From positions 46,647,318 through 46,711,317 of the forward strand of contig CM075783.1 of assembly GCA_037974665.1 (NCBI GenBank): DNA of 64,000 bases, read 5' to 3'. A model generated the notes under the pieces. That model was not told the origin of the DNA. It did not search any database and saw only the letters and a list, made by a program, of their open reading frames with translations. Origin of the DNA: Ehretia macrophylla. Taxonomy: Eukaryota > Streptophyta > Magnoliopsida > Boraginales > Ehretiaceae. A program made the translations under genes and the position numbers. Shown here piece after piece: positions 1-13,075 of the stretch (the first letter of the stretch is position 1; each line of letters begins with the position of its first letter).

Positions 1-2438
1 TCACGCCCCAACTCGACCCCTTCTATAATCAGTCAGGACGCAACGGAATTTCGGCAGTATAACGACAGTAAATAGGATACCGAGGCTCTAAACCAACCTC
101 CATAGGACATCATACCTCAACTCCATAAACCATTCAACAAACAACTCCTCAATAACATAATAACATACATCATGACCATATCATACAATAAACATTCCTC
201 GTTACATGCCTCCATTCCAACATAATACATGAACTCTTAATATACAATACAAAAACATATTGAACCAATCTAGCAACCTAATCATAAACAAAAGAAAGGC
301 TACTAAAACAACATCAACTAATTCATTAACTTATCAACATCTTATACATTATAAACTACAAAGCAGATAAAAGTCTACTAAGTTAATTTACAAGATAATA
401 AAACATGTACGACATCACGGATAAGACTCTGGAACATAGGACTCATCCACGTAAGGCACGTTTTCCACATTCTCCTCTTCAGGAGGCACGTACCCGTAAT
501 CCTGCGAAAGTACACCTGTATGCATGCAATAATAAAGAGTGAGCTTATATAAAATAAGCCCAACGAGGATCCGATAGATCTCGAGCAAGGTCTACTAAAC
601 TCCTTGGAATAATCCTTTGAGTCAGTAAACACACAATAACAACAATAATAATATCATCACATAACTATATGACCATTCAATAAAGGATACTCTAGTTGGT
701 GTAGCTCCAAACACCATCACGATCATAACAGCCTTCTTGTGACTCCCATAAACTCATGCACCCGGGGTACCCCCAACAACCTCGCCCTCCATGACACCTC
801 CGTCATGCGAGCTGGAGGCAATCTCTGATAGTCATGCCGTTATCAACCCGACAGCCCAATGCTGCCCGAGAGGTGGCACACACATACCAGAGACCCAGCA
901 ATAATAATAAACATCAATCATTCACAGGAGGACAGTCTAGCAAAACTGTTTATCTCCCGGCATCAATCATCAATCAATAATCATATTATCATCATAATAA
1001 CATCAATAACCAATTTAACAACATATAACTAAGTTAGATGACAAAGTAGGTCATCTAACCGAACATGCATTAAACACAAAATCAAACCCTAATTTACCCG
1101 TCAACAACTCACAATTCAATCACTCAACCCACACCCAATCAACTAAGGCTCAATCTAACATTTCAAAGAAAGACAACCTAAACTTCAAATAATCATATCT
1201 TACATTCTACTAATCCAAACAACTCCAAATCAGTTTCTATCACTCACCCATTCAACCAACTACATTAACCCCCTTGGAAACCAACCAAAACACATCCAAA
1301 TCATGCTCAACAACCCTAAAACTCTAGTGTGTCATGGCTGAAATTTTTGGATTTTCACCCAAACATCATAATCGAAAATTCGGCATTACAACGGCGCTAC
1401 CACGTAATTATCAAACATTTAGAAATCGACGGCAATTGATTCCGATCAACACAACTCAATTTAATCAACATTGAACAAATTAATCAAATTTAAATACCCG
1501 AAAAATAAAAATTATGCTACAACCGATAAAAACTCGTAGTATTATAGCTAAATGATCCCTAGCATGCAAGGAACAATAATCTAACATCAGATTATAATTC
1601 TAACGATTTGATTTTCATTTATACGCAAAAATGTAAAAGACAACTTTTGAGATCCAGAATTTTTCTCTCACCTTTGATGCGATATAAGCCTAGGAATGCG
1701 TGCAATGCATGCCCAACAAGCGGAATCCAACTCGGCATGAGATTCTACAGATAAAAACTAGCTTTTTCTTTGAAAAATTGCTTTGAAAACCTTGAAAACT
1801 CTTTCTCTTTTTCTCTCCTCTTCCACACGATAAGGTGTGTGATTTTGAAGGTGTTTTTGTGCTTTGTGAGTGTGTGTTGGTGATATAAGCTTGTTGGTCA
1901 ACAATTAAAATAAAGTCAAAGTTAGTTTAAGTTAGTATTTTTGTGTTTTCTTGACTTTAAATGCATTTTCTTGATCACCAAAGTTCAAAACAATTATTCA
2001 ACACCCAAGCTAGCTCAAGTAAATTATTTTTAGGTGACAAGAAGTTTTACAATCAAATAATTTCACCCGAGTCGGCTTAAAACTCGATTTTCGCAAAAGT
2101 CGGTGTAAAAACCCTAATAAATTCTTAAGCCGATTTTAAAACCGTTTTCATCAAACACAGGTCTATTAAAGTCCGTGGACTAGGTCTAGAAGGGTTAAAA
2201 AGACCAGTTTCAAAATTTTAGTGGACGTGTTTCGAAAACACTATTCACTAAAAATCGACGATAAAATTTCTGACTCCGTTTTTTATGAAAATTTCATGAA
2301 TGCACATTTAGCACGTATTAGGAGTATTGATATCAAAATTATTACATTCTAGGCCCTATAGCACATAAACAGGTCATATGCACGCAAAACGAAACAAAGC
2401 ACGTAAATCAAGTTAAAGCAGATAAGTGGGGTTTCACA
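1..2438 (-). repeat. A1 3' LTR (family A), cut by the window edge
   Basis: Right-hand LTR end reads ...GGGGTTTCACA, so on the minus strand the LTR opens TGTGAAACCCC. The window starts at the third base of the opposite end (TGTCACGCCCC, first two bases missing). The same about 2.45-kb sequence recurs at 2825, 26214, 36603, 58409 and 63647. The minus-strand orientation follows from the primer site left of the partner LTR. A hairpin with a TATA-like stretch lies at 541-561. No coding capacity is apparent. Confidence 0.9.
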
Positions 2439-2824
2439 CGGTCCATAGCCACTACAAGATGGTCATACCCCTGAACTCTGCCTGGTGTTGTCTAACCTGG
2501 TGTCTCATCATCACCTTGGGGTCTACCCCGTGTTCTCGGTCAACCTGCCATTCTACTATCAAAGAGTTAGCACGGGTTACATCACATAGACAGTTTATAG
2601 CACATAGGCAACAAAACTCATGTAAAGCACATAAATCACTCAAGTATTAGTCACATAAACAAATTGATCACATAATCACATAGTCTCTTAATCACATAAT
2701 CACTTAATCCTTCTATCACATATTTCACTTTCTTTCACATCACACATACTTTCATGATAAGACCACTACCCATATTCCAAGAATACCCCGGTTGACAGCT
2801 AACATGCGCTCTGATACCACTAAA
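2439..2824 (-). mobile_element. A1 internal remnant: leader, gag start, large deletion
   Basis: Only 386 bp separate the two A1 LTRs, against about 7.9 kb in A3 (5.0 kb without its nested LTR). Read on the minus strand it holds the primer site, the A-rich leader with repeated TTATGTG-type words, and a decayed gag start near 2548 whose peptide resembles the PRTRGRP start of A3 gag but with stops. There is no polypurine tract next to the 3' LTR. An internal deletion therefore removed the rest of gag, pol and the tract, leaving an element that could not move by itself. Confidence 0.8.
2808..2819 (-). promoter_or_regulatory. A1 primer-binding site (tRNA-iMet)
   Basis: The minus strand reads TGGTATCAGAGC, the standard plant initiator tRNA-Met complement, five bases from the LTR. 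It fixes the element orientation and identifies 2825-5289 as the 5' LTR. Confidence 0.9.
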
Positions 2825-5289
2825 TGTCACGCCCCAACTGAACCCCACCTACGATCAGTCAGGATACAACGGAATTTCGATAGTATAACAACATTAACAC
2901 GGATACTAGGGCTCTAAACCAACCCTTTTTAACTTCATACATCCAACTCCAATGATCAACAACAACTCCACAACTTTTGCAACAACATACAACACAACCA
3001 TTTCCATATATATTCAACAACCATACAACAGTTCATTCATAACTTATACGCCTCCGTTCCAACATCAATCCATAGGCTAAATCATACATTTCCAAAATAG
3101 GTTATAAACCAGTCTAGCAATCTAATCATGTTCAAAAGAAAGACTACTAAACTAGCATTATATAAGTCTTTATCTTAAGTAAATTATACAATACATCTTA
3201 CTACAAAGACTAAGACAAGCTCATGGACAAGACTCTGGCTCATAAGACTCGTCCACATAAGGCACATTCTTAGCTTCTTGAGGCACGTACTCGAAATCCT
3301 ATACAGTAACACTTGAATGCAGATAACGAATGAGAGTGTGCTTATATAAAACAAGCCCAGTGAGGAATTCGATAGATCTTTTGAACACATATACTTACCA
3401 CCTTGGAAATTACCCACGAGCTACAATACGCAATTAACATTAATAACAATACAGATATAATAACAACAGTATTCATACAATAAGGATACGACACACTTGT
3501 TGATGAACCTCCATACACCATTTTTAATGCTCACCAACTCCTTCAAACCCGATGACACAATCCTGAGGTACCTTGACCTAGACCCACACCCCATGGCCTC
3601 TCCGCCCATGTGAGATAGGGATTAACCATCATAACTGTGCCCGTAGCCCAGGATGCCTCCCGAGGTGACACAACATTATAAAAGCTCACAACAATGTCAC
3701 TCAATTCGAGAAGCCAACAACGAGGGTTACTCGACTCTCGACTCATAAAAACAATAACAATTCCAATTCGAGAAGTCAACAACGAGGGTTGCACGACTCT
3801 CACATTCAACAATCAATAATCAATAATCAATTAATTCATATTTCAACACCCAAATAAACAACATTTAACAATCAACAATTGTACAATTATGAAACAATTA
3901 AGTTAGATGACAAAGTAGGTCATCTAACTCAACATGCATTTAACCATCATTCAACCCTGATATCAATCAACAACAATCCAAGAATCAACTACCCAAACAC
4001 TACCCAACATTCAAAGACAACGTTTCAACATTTCAAAAAAAGACTACACAACTCCTAAACTTCATAACTTACAATCTACTAACACGATGACCTCCAAACC
4101 ACTGCCTATCACTCACCCACACATACATCTACATTTACACCATTGGAAACCAACTGAAAGCCATCCAAAACAAGCCCAACAACCCTAATTTTGGCAATGC
4201 ACTTGGCTGAATTTTTCACGCTTTTGCTACAACATTCCAATCAAAAATTCGGCATTACAACATTACTACCCCGCAATTAACAAACTTTTAGAAGCTATAA
4301 TCAATCAATTCCAACCACAACAACAACAATTATTCAACAACAAGCCAAATTCTCAACTTTAAAACCTGAAAAATAGAAATACATGCTAATACCGTTCAAA
4401 GCTTATATAAACGCACATAAACGATCCTTGGCATCTACTAAACAACAATATAACAACAATTTAACATTTCATCAGATAAAAATTTAATTATATGAAAATG
4501 ACATAAAATAGTATTTTGAGATCTAGAATTTTTCTCTCACCTTTAATCTGAAACCAAGCTAGGAATACATGCAATAGGTGCCCAACAAGCGCAATCCAAC
4601 TCGATTTGGAAAGCTTTGGCCAAAAAATGAGTTTTCTAAGACAAAATTACTTTGAAAAACCTTGAAGTTTTGTCTCTTTTTCTCTCTATGGACTCTCGGC
4701 CTTGTGTGTGTTGTGTGAGTGTGTTTTGTGAGATTTTTAGTGTGTGTTGATGCATATATAGTTAAAGTCAACAAAAATTAAAAAGTCAAAGACGAAACAC
4801 TTGTTAGTTTTTTTTAGTATTTTTAGTCTTTTAATTGTTTTCTTGATTATTTTGCTCACAAACATGCAATTAACACTTTGACTATTTTTAGTAGTATATT
4901 TTTAGTTGACAAGGAGTTTCGCATGAAAACATTTACACCCGACTCGGTTAAAAACTCAATTTTCGCAAAAGAATGTGAAAAAACCTTTAAAATTTCTAAT
5001 CCGATTTAAAATCCGTTTTAATCAGACACGGGTTTATTAATATCCGAGGACTAGTTTTTAAGACGTTTAAAACACCAGTGTAAAAATTTTAGCGGACGTG
5101 TGTTCAAAACACTATTCATAAAAACCAACGATAAAATTTCTGATGCCGATTTTGATAAAAATTTCATAAATGCACACTTAGCACATAATAGGTATATAAA
5201 CCATAGAATTAGCACATTCTAACTCATATAACACATAAACAGGTCAAAACACGCAATTCTATGAAAAGGGTAAAATATGGGGTTTCACA
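2825..5289 (-). repeat. A1 5' LTR (family A)
   Basis: Runs from TGTCACGCCCC to GGGGTTTCACA and abuts the primer site. It is visibly diverged from the 1-2438 LTR, so A1 is old compared with A3 or A6, or the LTRs have recombined. The base pairs after it (ATTGT, 5290-5294) should be one copy of the target duplication; the other is outside the window. The R-region hairpin is at 3338-3358 with one mismatch. Confidence 0.88.
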
Positions 5290-5672
5290 ATTGTGATCCT
5301 ATGATGTGCATGCATTATCAAGAAAAGTTAGCAATTGTGATTGGCTACATTTTTGATATAGTTTATATATTATTTGATTAAAAATATGAGAACTTCTCTC
5401 ATACATACACACACAATTTTGGCCAAGGCAATAGAGGAGAGAGAAAGTTCATCTTCTTCCTCTTGCTTGGTGATTTTTGGCCATTGCAACTTCATCAAGA
5501 AGGTTTTTCTTTTTGATGAAACACCACATATACATAGCTTTATGCTTTGAGGATATACTAGCACATTTTTGTCTTCAAGTAGTAAGGTTGAGCTTTGGAT
5601 GCTTGTGGCCCAACTAGACCCTTCAAGTTAGAAGGACTCCATAGCTTCAACTTCAAGCTTCATCACCAACTA
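5290..5672 (+). repeat. Copia-1 5' LTR, middle fragment
   Basis: Matches 42068-42447 of the Copia-1 3' LTR with only scattered differences, including the CATACACACACAATTTTGG stretch. About 1.75 kb of the LTR start is missing because A1 inserted here; that part should lie left of the window. The last five bases (AACTA) are the target duplication of C1. Confidence 0.85.
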
Positions 5673-8150
5673 TGTAACGCCCCGATCCCTCACCAGACCG
5701 GAGGCTCTAAAAACCATGCTATTCTCAACCCAACCAAACCCGGTTACAAAATTTTAGGGAAAACGGACAGAGTTTTCCCTGTATTGTGGACATTATGAAA
5801 ACCTGTAAACTCTCAAATGAGATAACCACAAGGTAAATGAACTTTTCATGACTAAATATTTAAAGATTCAAGGCCATCCGAGCCTTGAAGCAAACAATAG
5901 TTCCAAAACCACACAAGCATGCAAGTAACATTGTTTACAACATAATCTAATAGCCATGACCTCCTAGGATAACATTAAAACATACTTAGAAGATAAAACA
6001 TTCTACATTAAGCCATTCACTCCCAAGCATGCAAAGTGAATAAAAGCAGAAACATAAGTTATTACAAGACATAGGTTCTCAAATCTACACTACAACCAAC
6101 TATCCTTCAACTTCTTACAGCAACCAATATAAACAAAGCCCTTAGGCCACAAATTAGATACACAAATACCAAATAGAAACAAGAAGGCACAGCCACCTCA
6201 GAACAACACACAACAACTAGGGCAACTCCTCCAACTGCGCCACCTGAAACATGTTAGCAAGGTATGAGCAACCACTGTTGCCCAGTGAGGGATATAGTCC
6301 CGGGGCGTGCAATGCAACAGGTAATATAGTTAAACGACAGTAACAATTAGACAATTAAAGAACCAGTGATAGCTTAAATAACCACACATTTGAAAGGATA
6401 CATTTCACATAACCCCTATACACCAATCTTCACTGGTCTTCATTCACGATCCACGAACCACGATCACGATCACGATAAGCCGGTATAACCCCAAACACTC
6501 CAGTGGGTGTACTTCGGATGTACCCCGATAAGCCTACGACCCAACATCCCCTGGCAATCTCCGGACCAGGCGAATGAGGGACTAGGGCACGGAGTTTGAA
6601 TATCCACCGGCAAGCCCTCTGCCGCCCAGCCGATATTCAACACATCCGCCCCTGACACTATGGTTGCGCAACCACTATGCAATGCACTTAACAATGGCAA
6701 GTTAATAGAAATAATATAAGCATTAACACATAGGAGGATCAACAAAGTAGGTTGACCTCGATGCAATTAGAATAGAAGCAATTATAGAGGCTAATAAGCA
6801 GTTTACAAAGGAACATATACAAGCTAAGCATAGAATTATACCAAAAGCTCCAAATCAACTTGAAACCACATATAAAAACTTAAGGAGTCATGCCATGGGT
6901 TTAGAAGTGTGAGTCAACCGAAATTGCACCTAAACCCCTTTGTTTTTCAAACTATTTCTCTTCCAAACCAAGGTTAATGATTCCATTATCAAAGGAAACT
7001 CTCCCAACCTTCTAACTAACCCTCAAGGTACCCTCTCAACCCTCTAACTCATTCAAATGCCCACGATTGCCCCGAAAGCCCCAAATTCTCTCTTATGGCT
7101 TTAAACTACACATACATTGTCCGGGCTTCAAACAAGGGATATCAAGGCTTCTATAGCACCTAGGTAGCCTAAGGATACTAGAATTGAAGCCCGAATCCAC
7201 CCGGATTCGCACTAACCCCGAAAGCCCCAAATTAAAGTCGGTTATATTCCATTTTAGGCGATTTAAGGACAATGCAAGTGCACGGGGCTATTAGGTTACC
7301 TTCACTAGCACCTAAGGCATCTACTAGAAGCATTGAATCAAGCTAATTCGAGCAATTACGCAAAACCCTAAAAAAACGTCACTATTCACCCTAAAAATCA
7401 AACTAACGATTCTAACCGTTTAAATTGCGAAACGATGGCTCAAATATGTTCTCTAGCATTCATATACATGGTATAATAGCATAGATAACTAATACAATGG
7501 CATTTGATCACATTTTCAACAAATCAAGAAATTGACAACTATTTAGAAATGCAAAAATAAGCCGTGAAATCCCTCACCAATGCGCGTAGGAACACCTAGG
7601 AGGCTTGCAAACACCCTACACTACTTGCTCAAGGCTTGGAGAGGCTTGGATTGGAGGCTTGGTGAGCAAAATCTCCTTCTTTTCTTCCCTTGGAGCTGGC
7701 GGCTTTTCTGCTTCTGTTTTCAGCTTTTTATTTTTTTTTCTTTTGCATTTTATGAGCTTGTAAGACTATATAATGACTAAGCTTAGGTGGGGTCTTGTTT
7801 GGGTACTTAAGTGGTCCAATAAAATGCGCTTAGTTAGCTTAAAACGAGCCTAGGTAGTAGAATGTATGCTAATTAATTAAAACACTAAGTTATGTTACGT
7901 AACACTATTCATCTAACTACAAAAATCATTTTCTAAACGAGCTCTCCTATCGCCTCTAGCTCAATTGCACATTTTTTCCACTCCTCTAACAATTAATATG
8001 ATTTAATAAAAATGCTAATTCGCTAATAGCATGAAGTTTAAAAATGGAGTGAATAGTAATTTAAGAAGACAGTTAATAATGCACAGAAAGAAATGCGCAA
8101 ACAAGGGATGCAACAGTAATTGAATGCATGGCTAAATCCCGGGTGTCACA
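5673..8150 (-). repeat. C1 solo LTR (family C)
   Basis: A 2,478-bp LTR from TGTAACGCCCCG to GGGTGTCACA with AACTA on both sides (5668-5672 and 8151-8155). There is no primer site, polypurine tract or coding sequence, so it is a solo LTR left by LTR-LTR recombination. It carries the R-region hairpin (6266-6283), the palindrome GGTTGCGCAACC (6662-6673), the CAAGGC hairpin (5869-5887) and short CACGAT-type repeats near 6445-6475. Confidence 0.92.
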
Positions 8151-8399
8151 AACTAAGTCATCTACGAAAGGTATACCTATGAACCTTGTTATTTTATTAC
8201 GTATAGTTGATATATAATGTTAGCTTGCTAGTTTATGGACATATATAAAAGAATGTATGTTGATCTTTGCTAGAATTTTTTGAAATGTCCCTTGCCTAGT
8301 TTCGACCAAAGCTATATATCCATGCATATCTTTTAGATCTTGAATCCAACAGATGTATGTGTAGTGACATGATATAAGATGTTGGCTTGTACCCTTCCA
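8151..8399 (+). repeat. Copia-1 5' LTR, 3' end
   Basis: Continues the Copia-1 LTR after C1 and ends ...ACCCTTCCA, one base before the primer site. It matches 42443-42688 of the 3' LTR. Confidence 0.85.
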
Positions 8400-8400
8400 G

Positions 8401-8413
8401 TGGTATCAAAGCC
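8401..8413 (+). promoter_or_regulatory. Copia-1 primer-binding site
   Basis: TGGTATCAAAGCC, one base different from the tRNA-iMet complement TGGTATCAGAGCC, directly after the 5' LTR. It shows that Copia-1 is on the plus strand. Confidence 0.85.
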
Positions 8414-9857
8414 TTAGGTTTTTGATGTCCATAGAACTAGCTTTTTGGTATTGTGTAGACTTTATGGTTGGGCCGTGTATGTGCATGTCACTTAGGCTGA
8501 AAGTTGGGTCTCAAAATGTGCAAGTTTTGAAGTTTATAATAAGCCTACATGATTGCATGTTTAGATCTAGTCTTCATCCATGCTTGTATATGTAGATCTT
8601 ATGAATATATGAGTTTATATATATAGACTTGAGCTTGCATGTTAGATCTATACTTATTAATGGTCTTTTGTCACATGCATGTTAAGAATAGTTGATCTTC
8701 TTGTTGGATATGCTAAAGTATAAAGATAATTGTTGAGTTTGATCTTTGCATGTTGGCATTTGTCCTTGAATCAAGATATCATACTAAAAGCTGAAAAGGT
8801 ATTTCTTGAAATGATCTTTTATGCATGTTTGTAAACTCAAAACTTGATGAAAACAAGTGTAGTGTTGTTATCTTGAGATGGCCGAAATTCCTTGGTGTGT
8901 GAGCTTGGTATGTTGTTTTTGTTGGACATAGTAATGTGTTTGTGGTTGCCTTGAAGTCCTCAAAAGTTAAAAAAAGATTATAAGCATGTGTTAAAATTAA
9001 AGTGTGAAAAGTTGTTTTAAGCTTATTTTAGCTAGTTCATGCATATAATTATGTTGAGGACTATTTGATGATTAAAGGAGTTTAATAGTCAAATAGGAAA
9101 CTAGTTACATGTCTTGATAATTGCAAAAACAATTTCACATAATAGAAGGCCACTATATTCTAATCTTAAATTTGGAAATAGTCTAATGTGTTTTATTTGG
9201 ATATTTCTAAGTTTAAGAAATGTTAAAAGTTATTATATGTTGATATAATGTCTTTTAATAGATTAATGGGCTAAAATAAATGTACGTAGTCCAATGAGAC
9301 ATTTTGATTTGGGCTTGGGCCTTGTGTGCATGTTTTAGATTAAGTTATAGCCTAATTGGGCTATTTTATGTGATTGGGCCATGGACTTGTGTTTTCTTTA
9401 AAGTTTGGGGCTTGCATGTGATTATTATTAATTATAAAAGGTTACGAATTAATGGGCCATTATGATTTACATTAATGAAATGTGTTTTTCAAGAAAATGA
9501 AATAGTATAGATAAGGTTTAATTTTTCACGATGATGAGTTAATTAGACTTATATGCTAACTTATTTTATGTGGATTATCATATACTTGATATGAGTAATC
9601 ATGCATATATCTTTATCTTGGAAATGGTGAATTTGATCATGGATTTGGGCTTTAGGGTCAATTGTTATTGGGTTGTAATATGAGACATAAGTCTCAATTT
9701 ATTTCTTGTCATTTAAGGGAATTATGTAGTGAACACTTTTATGTAATTCTTCAAGAGAAACTTGAAAGAAGCCCAATGGACTTTTCCAAGGAGTTGGAAG
9801 CCCAATGGACTTTTCTAAGGAGTTGAAGGCCCAATGGAGATTTAAATGAGTTGAAGA
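8414..9857 (+). mobile_element. Copia-1 untranslated leader, part 1
   Basis: AT-rich sequence without convincing ORFs between the primer site and the B1 insertion. It resembles the Copia-2 leader after 52288 (for example ATAAGTCTCA and GGAGTTGAAGAT near the end). The tract at 9767-9850 repeats GCCCAATGGACTTTTC-type units three times. GAAGA at 9853-9857 is the B1 target duplication. Confidence 0.7.
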
Positions 9858-11227
9858 TGTGATAACCCGAACCCGGCATGCATTTAATGGCATTTAATTG
9901 CATTTAATTAAGTGACATCTTAAATGTTAACATTGAATTATGTGTTTATTTTAGTTAAACATTCATTTGTAGCGTTATTTTCATAATTATGTTAATCGGT
10001 TTTATTTTTCTTGCACCTTAATGCTCGGTTTTCAATTAAATGAAAAGTAGCTCCGAGCCGGAGTAAATTTTCAACCATGATTACTCTTCAAAAATTATAT
10101 TTTCTTGAATTCTTTGAGATTAATTATTATTCTTTTATTGTCGCAAAGTACATTGCATTTCGAGAGCAATAGTTAGGGAGTGATTTCTAGTCCTCAGCAA
10201 ATAGTAAAAACTAGCATTTAGTGTTTTAATTTTAGTGTTTTAAATTGTATTTAACTAGAATTGGATTTATGTTAGTTGTTTTAGCTTTAAAATGCATAAA
10301 ATAAGCTAGATTGACCAACTTAAGAGAGCATTGACCAAGACCTTGACCATTTGACTTGTTGTCATCCTTTTAAATAAGCCTAAAATAGAAAACAAAACAA
10401 CAAAAAATCAGAAAAAAAAAAGCAAGGGCTGGCCAAAACCATAGGTGAATAAAAAAAAACATTTCAACAACAAATCATCAAATCTTTGTGTGAGCTTGCA
10501 CGGGGTGGTTTCTGAGGCATCCTACGAGATTTTCCTAGCATCTAAGAATGTCTAAGGTGAGGGTTTCGTGTTTATTTGCGCATTTGAAAGTTTTATGTAT
10601 TAACTTTAATTTTTGGGTTTTATCCATAAAATGTTATTTTGATCGTTTTGAGGCTTAAAGAATGTTCCCTAGCAATCGTAGAACATGTATTTATATCTTT
10701 TAAACATTTTTTTCGGTTGAATATCGAAATTGAAATATAAATTGTTAATTGAATAGTAAATAGTGAATAGTAAACCCCTGTTTCGATGAAGTTGCTCCGT
10801 TACGCGTTCTGTTGATATAGGAAGGTGCTAGATATGCTAAATGCCAAAATGTATGGTTTAATTGGATTGTGTAATAGAAAAACGGAGAAAAATGGCTTAG
10901 TGAAAGTTGGAGTCGTCTAGGTCAAGTTTGGCATTTTATCGTTTTGCGTGATGGCATTGTCTCGGGAGGTCATGGAAGCACTTTTGGTGCAGTTGTGACA
11001 TTGGTTGGGTAATCGGTTGAGGTAGTTGTAGTTCAAACGAGCAAATGGAGAAATCGGGGATTTGCGTGAATTCTAGGGTTAAGTAGGGTTTCGGGGTCTT
11101 TAGACGTGCCTTATGGTGACCTAGGAGGATTGGTGAAGTCGGTTTCCAAAACTCGTGGCTTGTTTGAAAGTAGTAGTGTTTTGAAAGTTGGGGTCATTTT
11201 TGTAATTTTGTGTGTTTTCATAGTATA

Positions 11228-11287
11228 TTGCTTATAGAATGCTTATATTGTCTATATAATGCTTATAATGCCTATAGAATACTTATT
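11228..11287 (+). repeat. 20-bp minisatellite in B1 5' LTR, 3 units
   Basis: Three head-to-tail 20-bp units close to TTGCTTATAGAATGCTTATA. The same site has three units in the B1 3' LTR and six in B3. Confidence 0.85.
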
Positions 11288-11854
11288 ATTGCTTGATAAT
11301 GTTTGTTGGTGTTGTTCTTGTTACTTATTTGAGTGTAAATGCTTGTTATCTTGTTTATCACCTCTGATCTGTATTGTTGTGCTATCGCTTGTTTATCGTC
11401 TTGTGTCGTGTCTTGCATTGCATAGTGTCAGGCACGTGAGTGATGGGCCTCTCTAGGTAGTCTCGGGCTGCTAGTGTTGGTTGCTCTAGCTCCATGTCCT
11501 ATTCCCTTTTCTCTCTTGGGTTGCCTCCCTGGGAGATTTGGGTCGTAGAATTGATGGTTACTCCCGGGGTATTCCAAACTGAAGTTATAAGGCAGTTGCG
11601 CGCTTATTGTCATTGTTGTCAACATCAAGCTCGAGATTGATTTATCGCTTGTGAAATGGTATATTGCTCGTATGAGTGAACCATAGCCTTCAGAGTGTGG
11701 TATAGCTTTGAATGGTTGTGTTAATGCTTTCTTGAATGTTTATTATATTATCGTTTGTATTGAATGCTTTCTTATTGACTTTATTGCTTAACTGTGTCTA
11801 TTTGCATTGCACGACTTTCTTTCTCTCCACCTCGATATCTGTCTCGCCCTCACT

Positions 11855-11877
11855 GAGTATACGTGTTGTGTATACTC
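11855..11877 (+). other. Family B LTR hairpin
   Basis: Perfect stem GAGTATAC / GTATACTC with a 7-base loop, directly after CCCTCACT. The same hairpin is at 32710-32732 in B3 and, with changes in both arms, at 16716-16738. The place corresponds to the hairpins of families A, C, D and E, about 600 bases before the LTR end. Confidence 0.75.
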
Positions 11878-12499
11878 ACTCCTCACCACCACATTCTAGG
11901 AAATGTCATGTTAGCTGGAAAGTTCGTGATTTCGTGAAAGTTCGTGCTTGAAGAGTTGTCTTGCGTGCTATGTGGCTTGAGTTGTCAAAGATGCAAAGAT
12001 GTATGTTCATATGTTGTATGTATTTATTGTTAAAAGAAATGTAATTTAAGTCTAGCTAAGTAGTTGAGGTGAATTGATAAGCTAGTTTATGTAATCAGTT
12101 AGCATAGCTTAACTTCAAAGCATGTTTGTAATGTCTAGAGGAAAAGAGTTAGAATGGCATAATAGTTTATTTTATGCAGTAGCTTAGTATGGTTTAATTG
12201 TCTAGTTTGAATGTACTTGTCAAAATTGAAAAGAGATAGGTTAGCTTTTAAATTGGAAATGTATGTATACTTGCTGAGTTTAATTGTTGAGAATCGAGGC
12301 TCGGATGGCCTTGAGGAAGTTTTGTATGGTTGGACACGGTGTTGGTCCATTTATATGCTATTACAGGTTTTGCATTTTGCCTAGAAACAGGGGAGACTCT
12401 GTCCGTCTTTTCCTAAAATTTTGACCGGGTTTGGTATTGGGTTGTGAATAGAATGATTCATAGAACTTCCAGTCTCGAGAGGGATCGGGGTGTTACAGG

Positions 12500-12511
12500 T
12501 GGTATCAGGGC
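12500..12511 (+). promoter_or_regulatory. B1 primer-binding site
   Basis: TGGTATCAGGGC, one base from the tRNA-iMet complement, two bases after the 5' LTR. Confidence 0.88.
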
Positions 12512-12955
12512 TTGTTTAGCTCATAAGCCGGGACAGGGTCCTCGGTCTGGTGGGTAGTGATCCTTGAATGTGTGCTTGTTAAGTATGTCTTGAAAGTGTT
12601 TGCGTGTATGTGAGATTGTGTGTCTTGACCTGAATGTGTGCTCCTATGTGATATAGTTATGTGGTATGTGTTAATTGTGTGCTAAGTAAATGAAGTGTCT
12701 AGTTGTGCATTGAATTAACCTATTGAATTGGCATCATGAATCGAATCGACGTCGTAAGTTGTTATTTGCTTGAAGTATTGCTTGTAATGTGTGTCTTGGA
12801 ATGTCTTGAATTGGTTGTGTCGTGATTTGAATTGATTATGTTGTGCTTGACTTGATTGTCGTGCTTGAGTGACTTTGTTGAATAAACTCTTTTGTAAACT
12901 TGCTTGCATAACAGTTTAAGGCATGTGTATAAATGTGATATCTTGGCATTCATAC

Positions 12956-13075
12956 ATGTCCCGTGGAAATGGTAAGGAAGACTTCTTCCTCCCCTGAAGA
13001 AAGCGGTTCACAGCTGGCCTTCCAAGTTATGTGGATTGACGGGAATGAGCAGTATTTGACTAGCCTTTATTTGGT
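12956..13075 (+). pseudogene. B1 gag start remnant
   Basis: An ATG at 12956 opens a peptide starting MSRGNG. It then needs a frame change to give a serine/glutamate-rich stretch followed by QVMWIDGNEQY. This sits where gag should start, about 450 bases after the primer site. I infer it is the decayed gag N-terminus; no capsid or zinc-knuckle motif follows. The identity rests on position and is modest in confidence. Confidence 0.45.

Larger units (their letters stand above)
9858..12497 (+). repeat. B1 5' LTR (family B)
   Basis: 2,640 bp from TGTGATAACCCGAACCCGG to GGGTGTTACA. It differs from the 14720-17358 copy by scattered substitutions. Inside are three 20-bp tandem units (11228-11287), the perfect R-region hairpin (11855-11877) and the CAAGGC-type hairpin (12295-12313). 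Short hydrophobic ORFs at 11259-11456 and 11736-11951 recur in the other B LTRs only because the LTRs are similar. Confidence 0.93.

Noticed and set aside
378..632. 84-residue minus-strand ORF and its relatives at 3184, 26598, 36985 and 58698
   Set aside because: All lie in the same stretch of family A LTRs, across the TATA-like hairpin; they vary in start, length and frame between copies.
2808..2819. tRNA gene traces at the TGGTATCAGAGC sites
   Set aside because: Only the 12-13 bases complementary to the tRNA 3' end are present next to LTRs; these are primer sites, not tRNA genes.
11736..11951. 71-residue ORF repeated at 16597-16812 and 32591-32806
   Set aside because: Conserved only because the three family B LTRs are similar at DNA level; the neighbouring non-coding bases are equally conserved, and the frame covers the hairpin.
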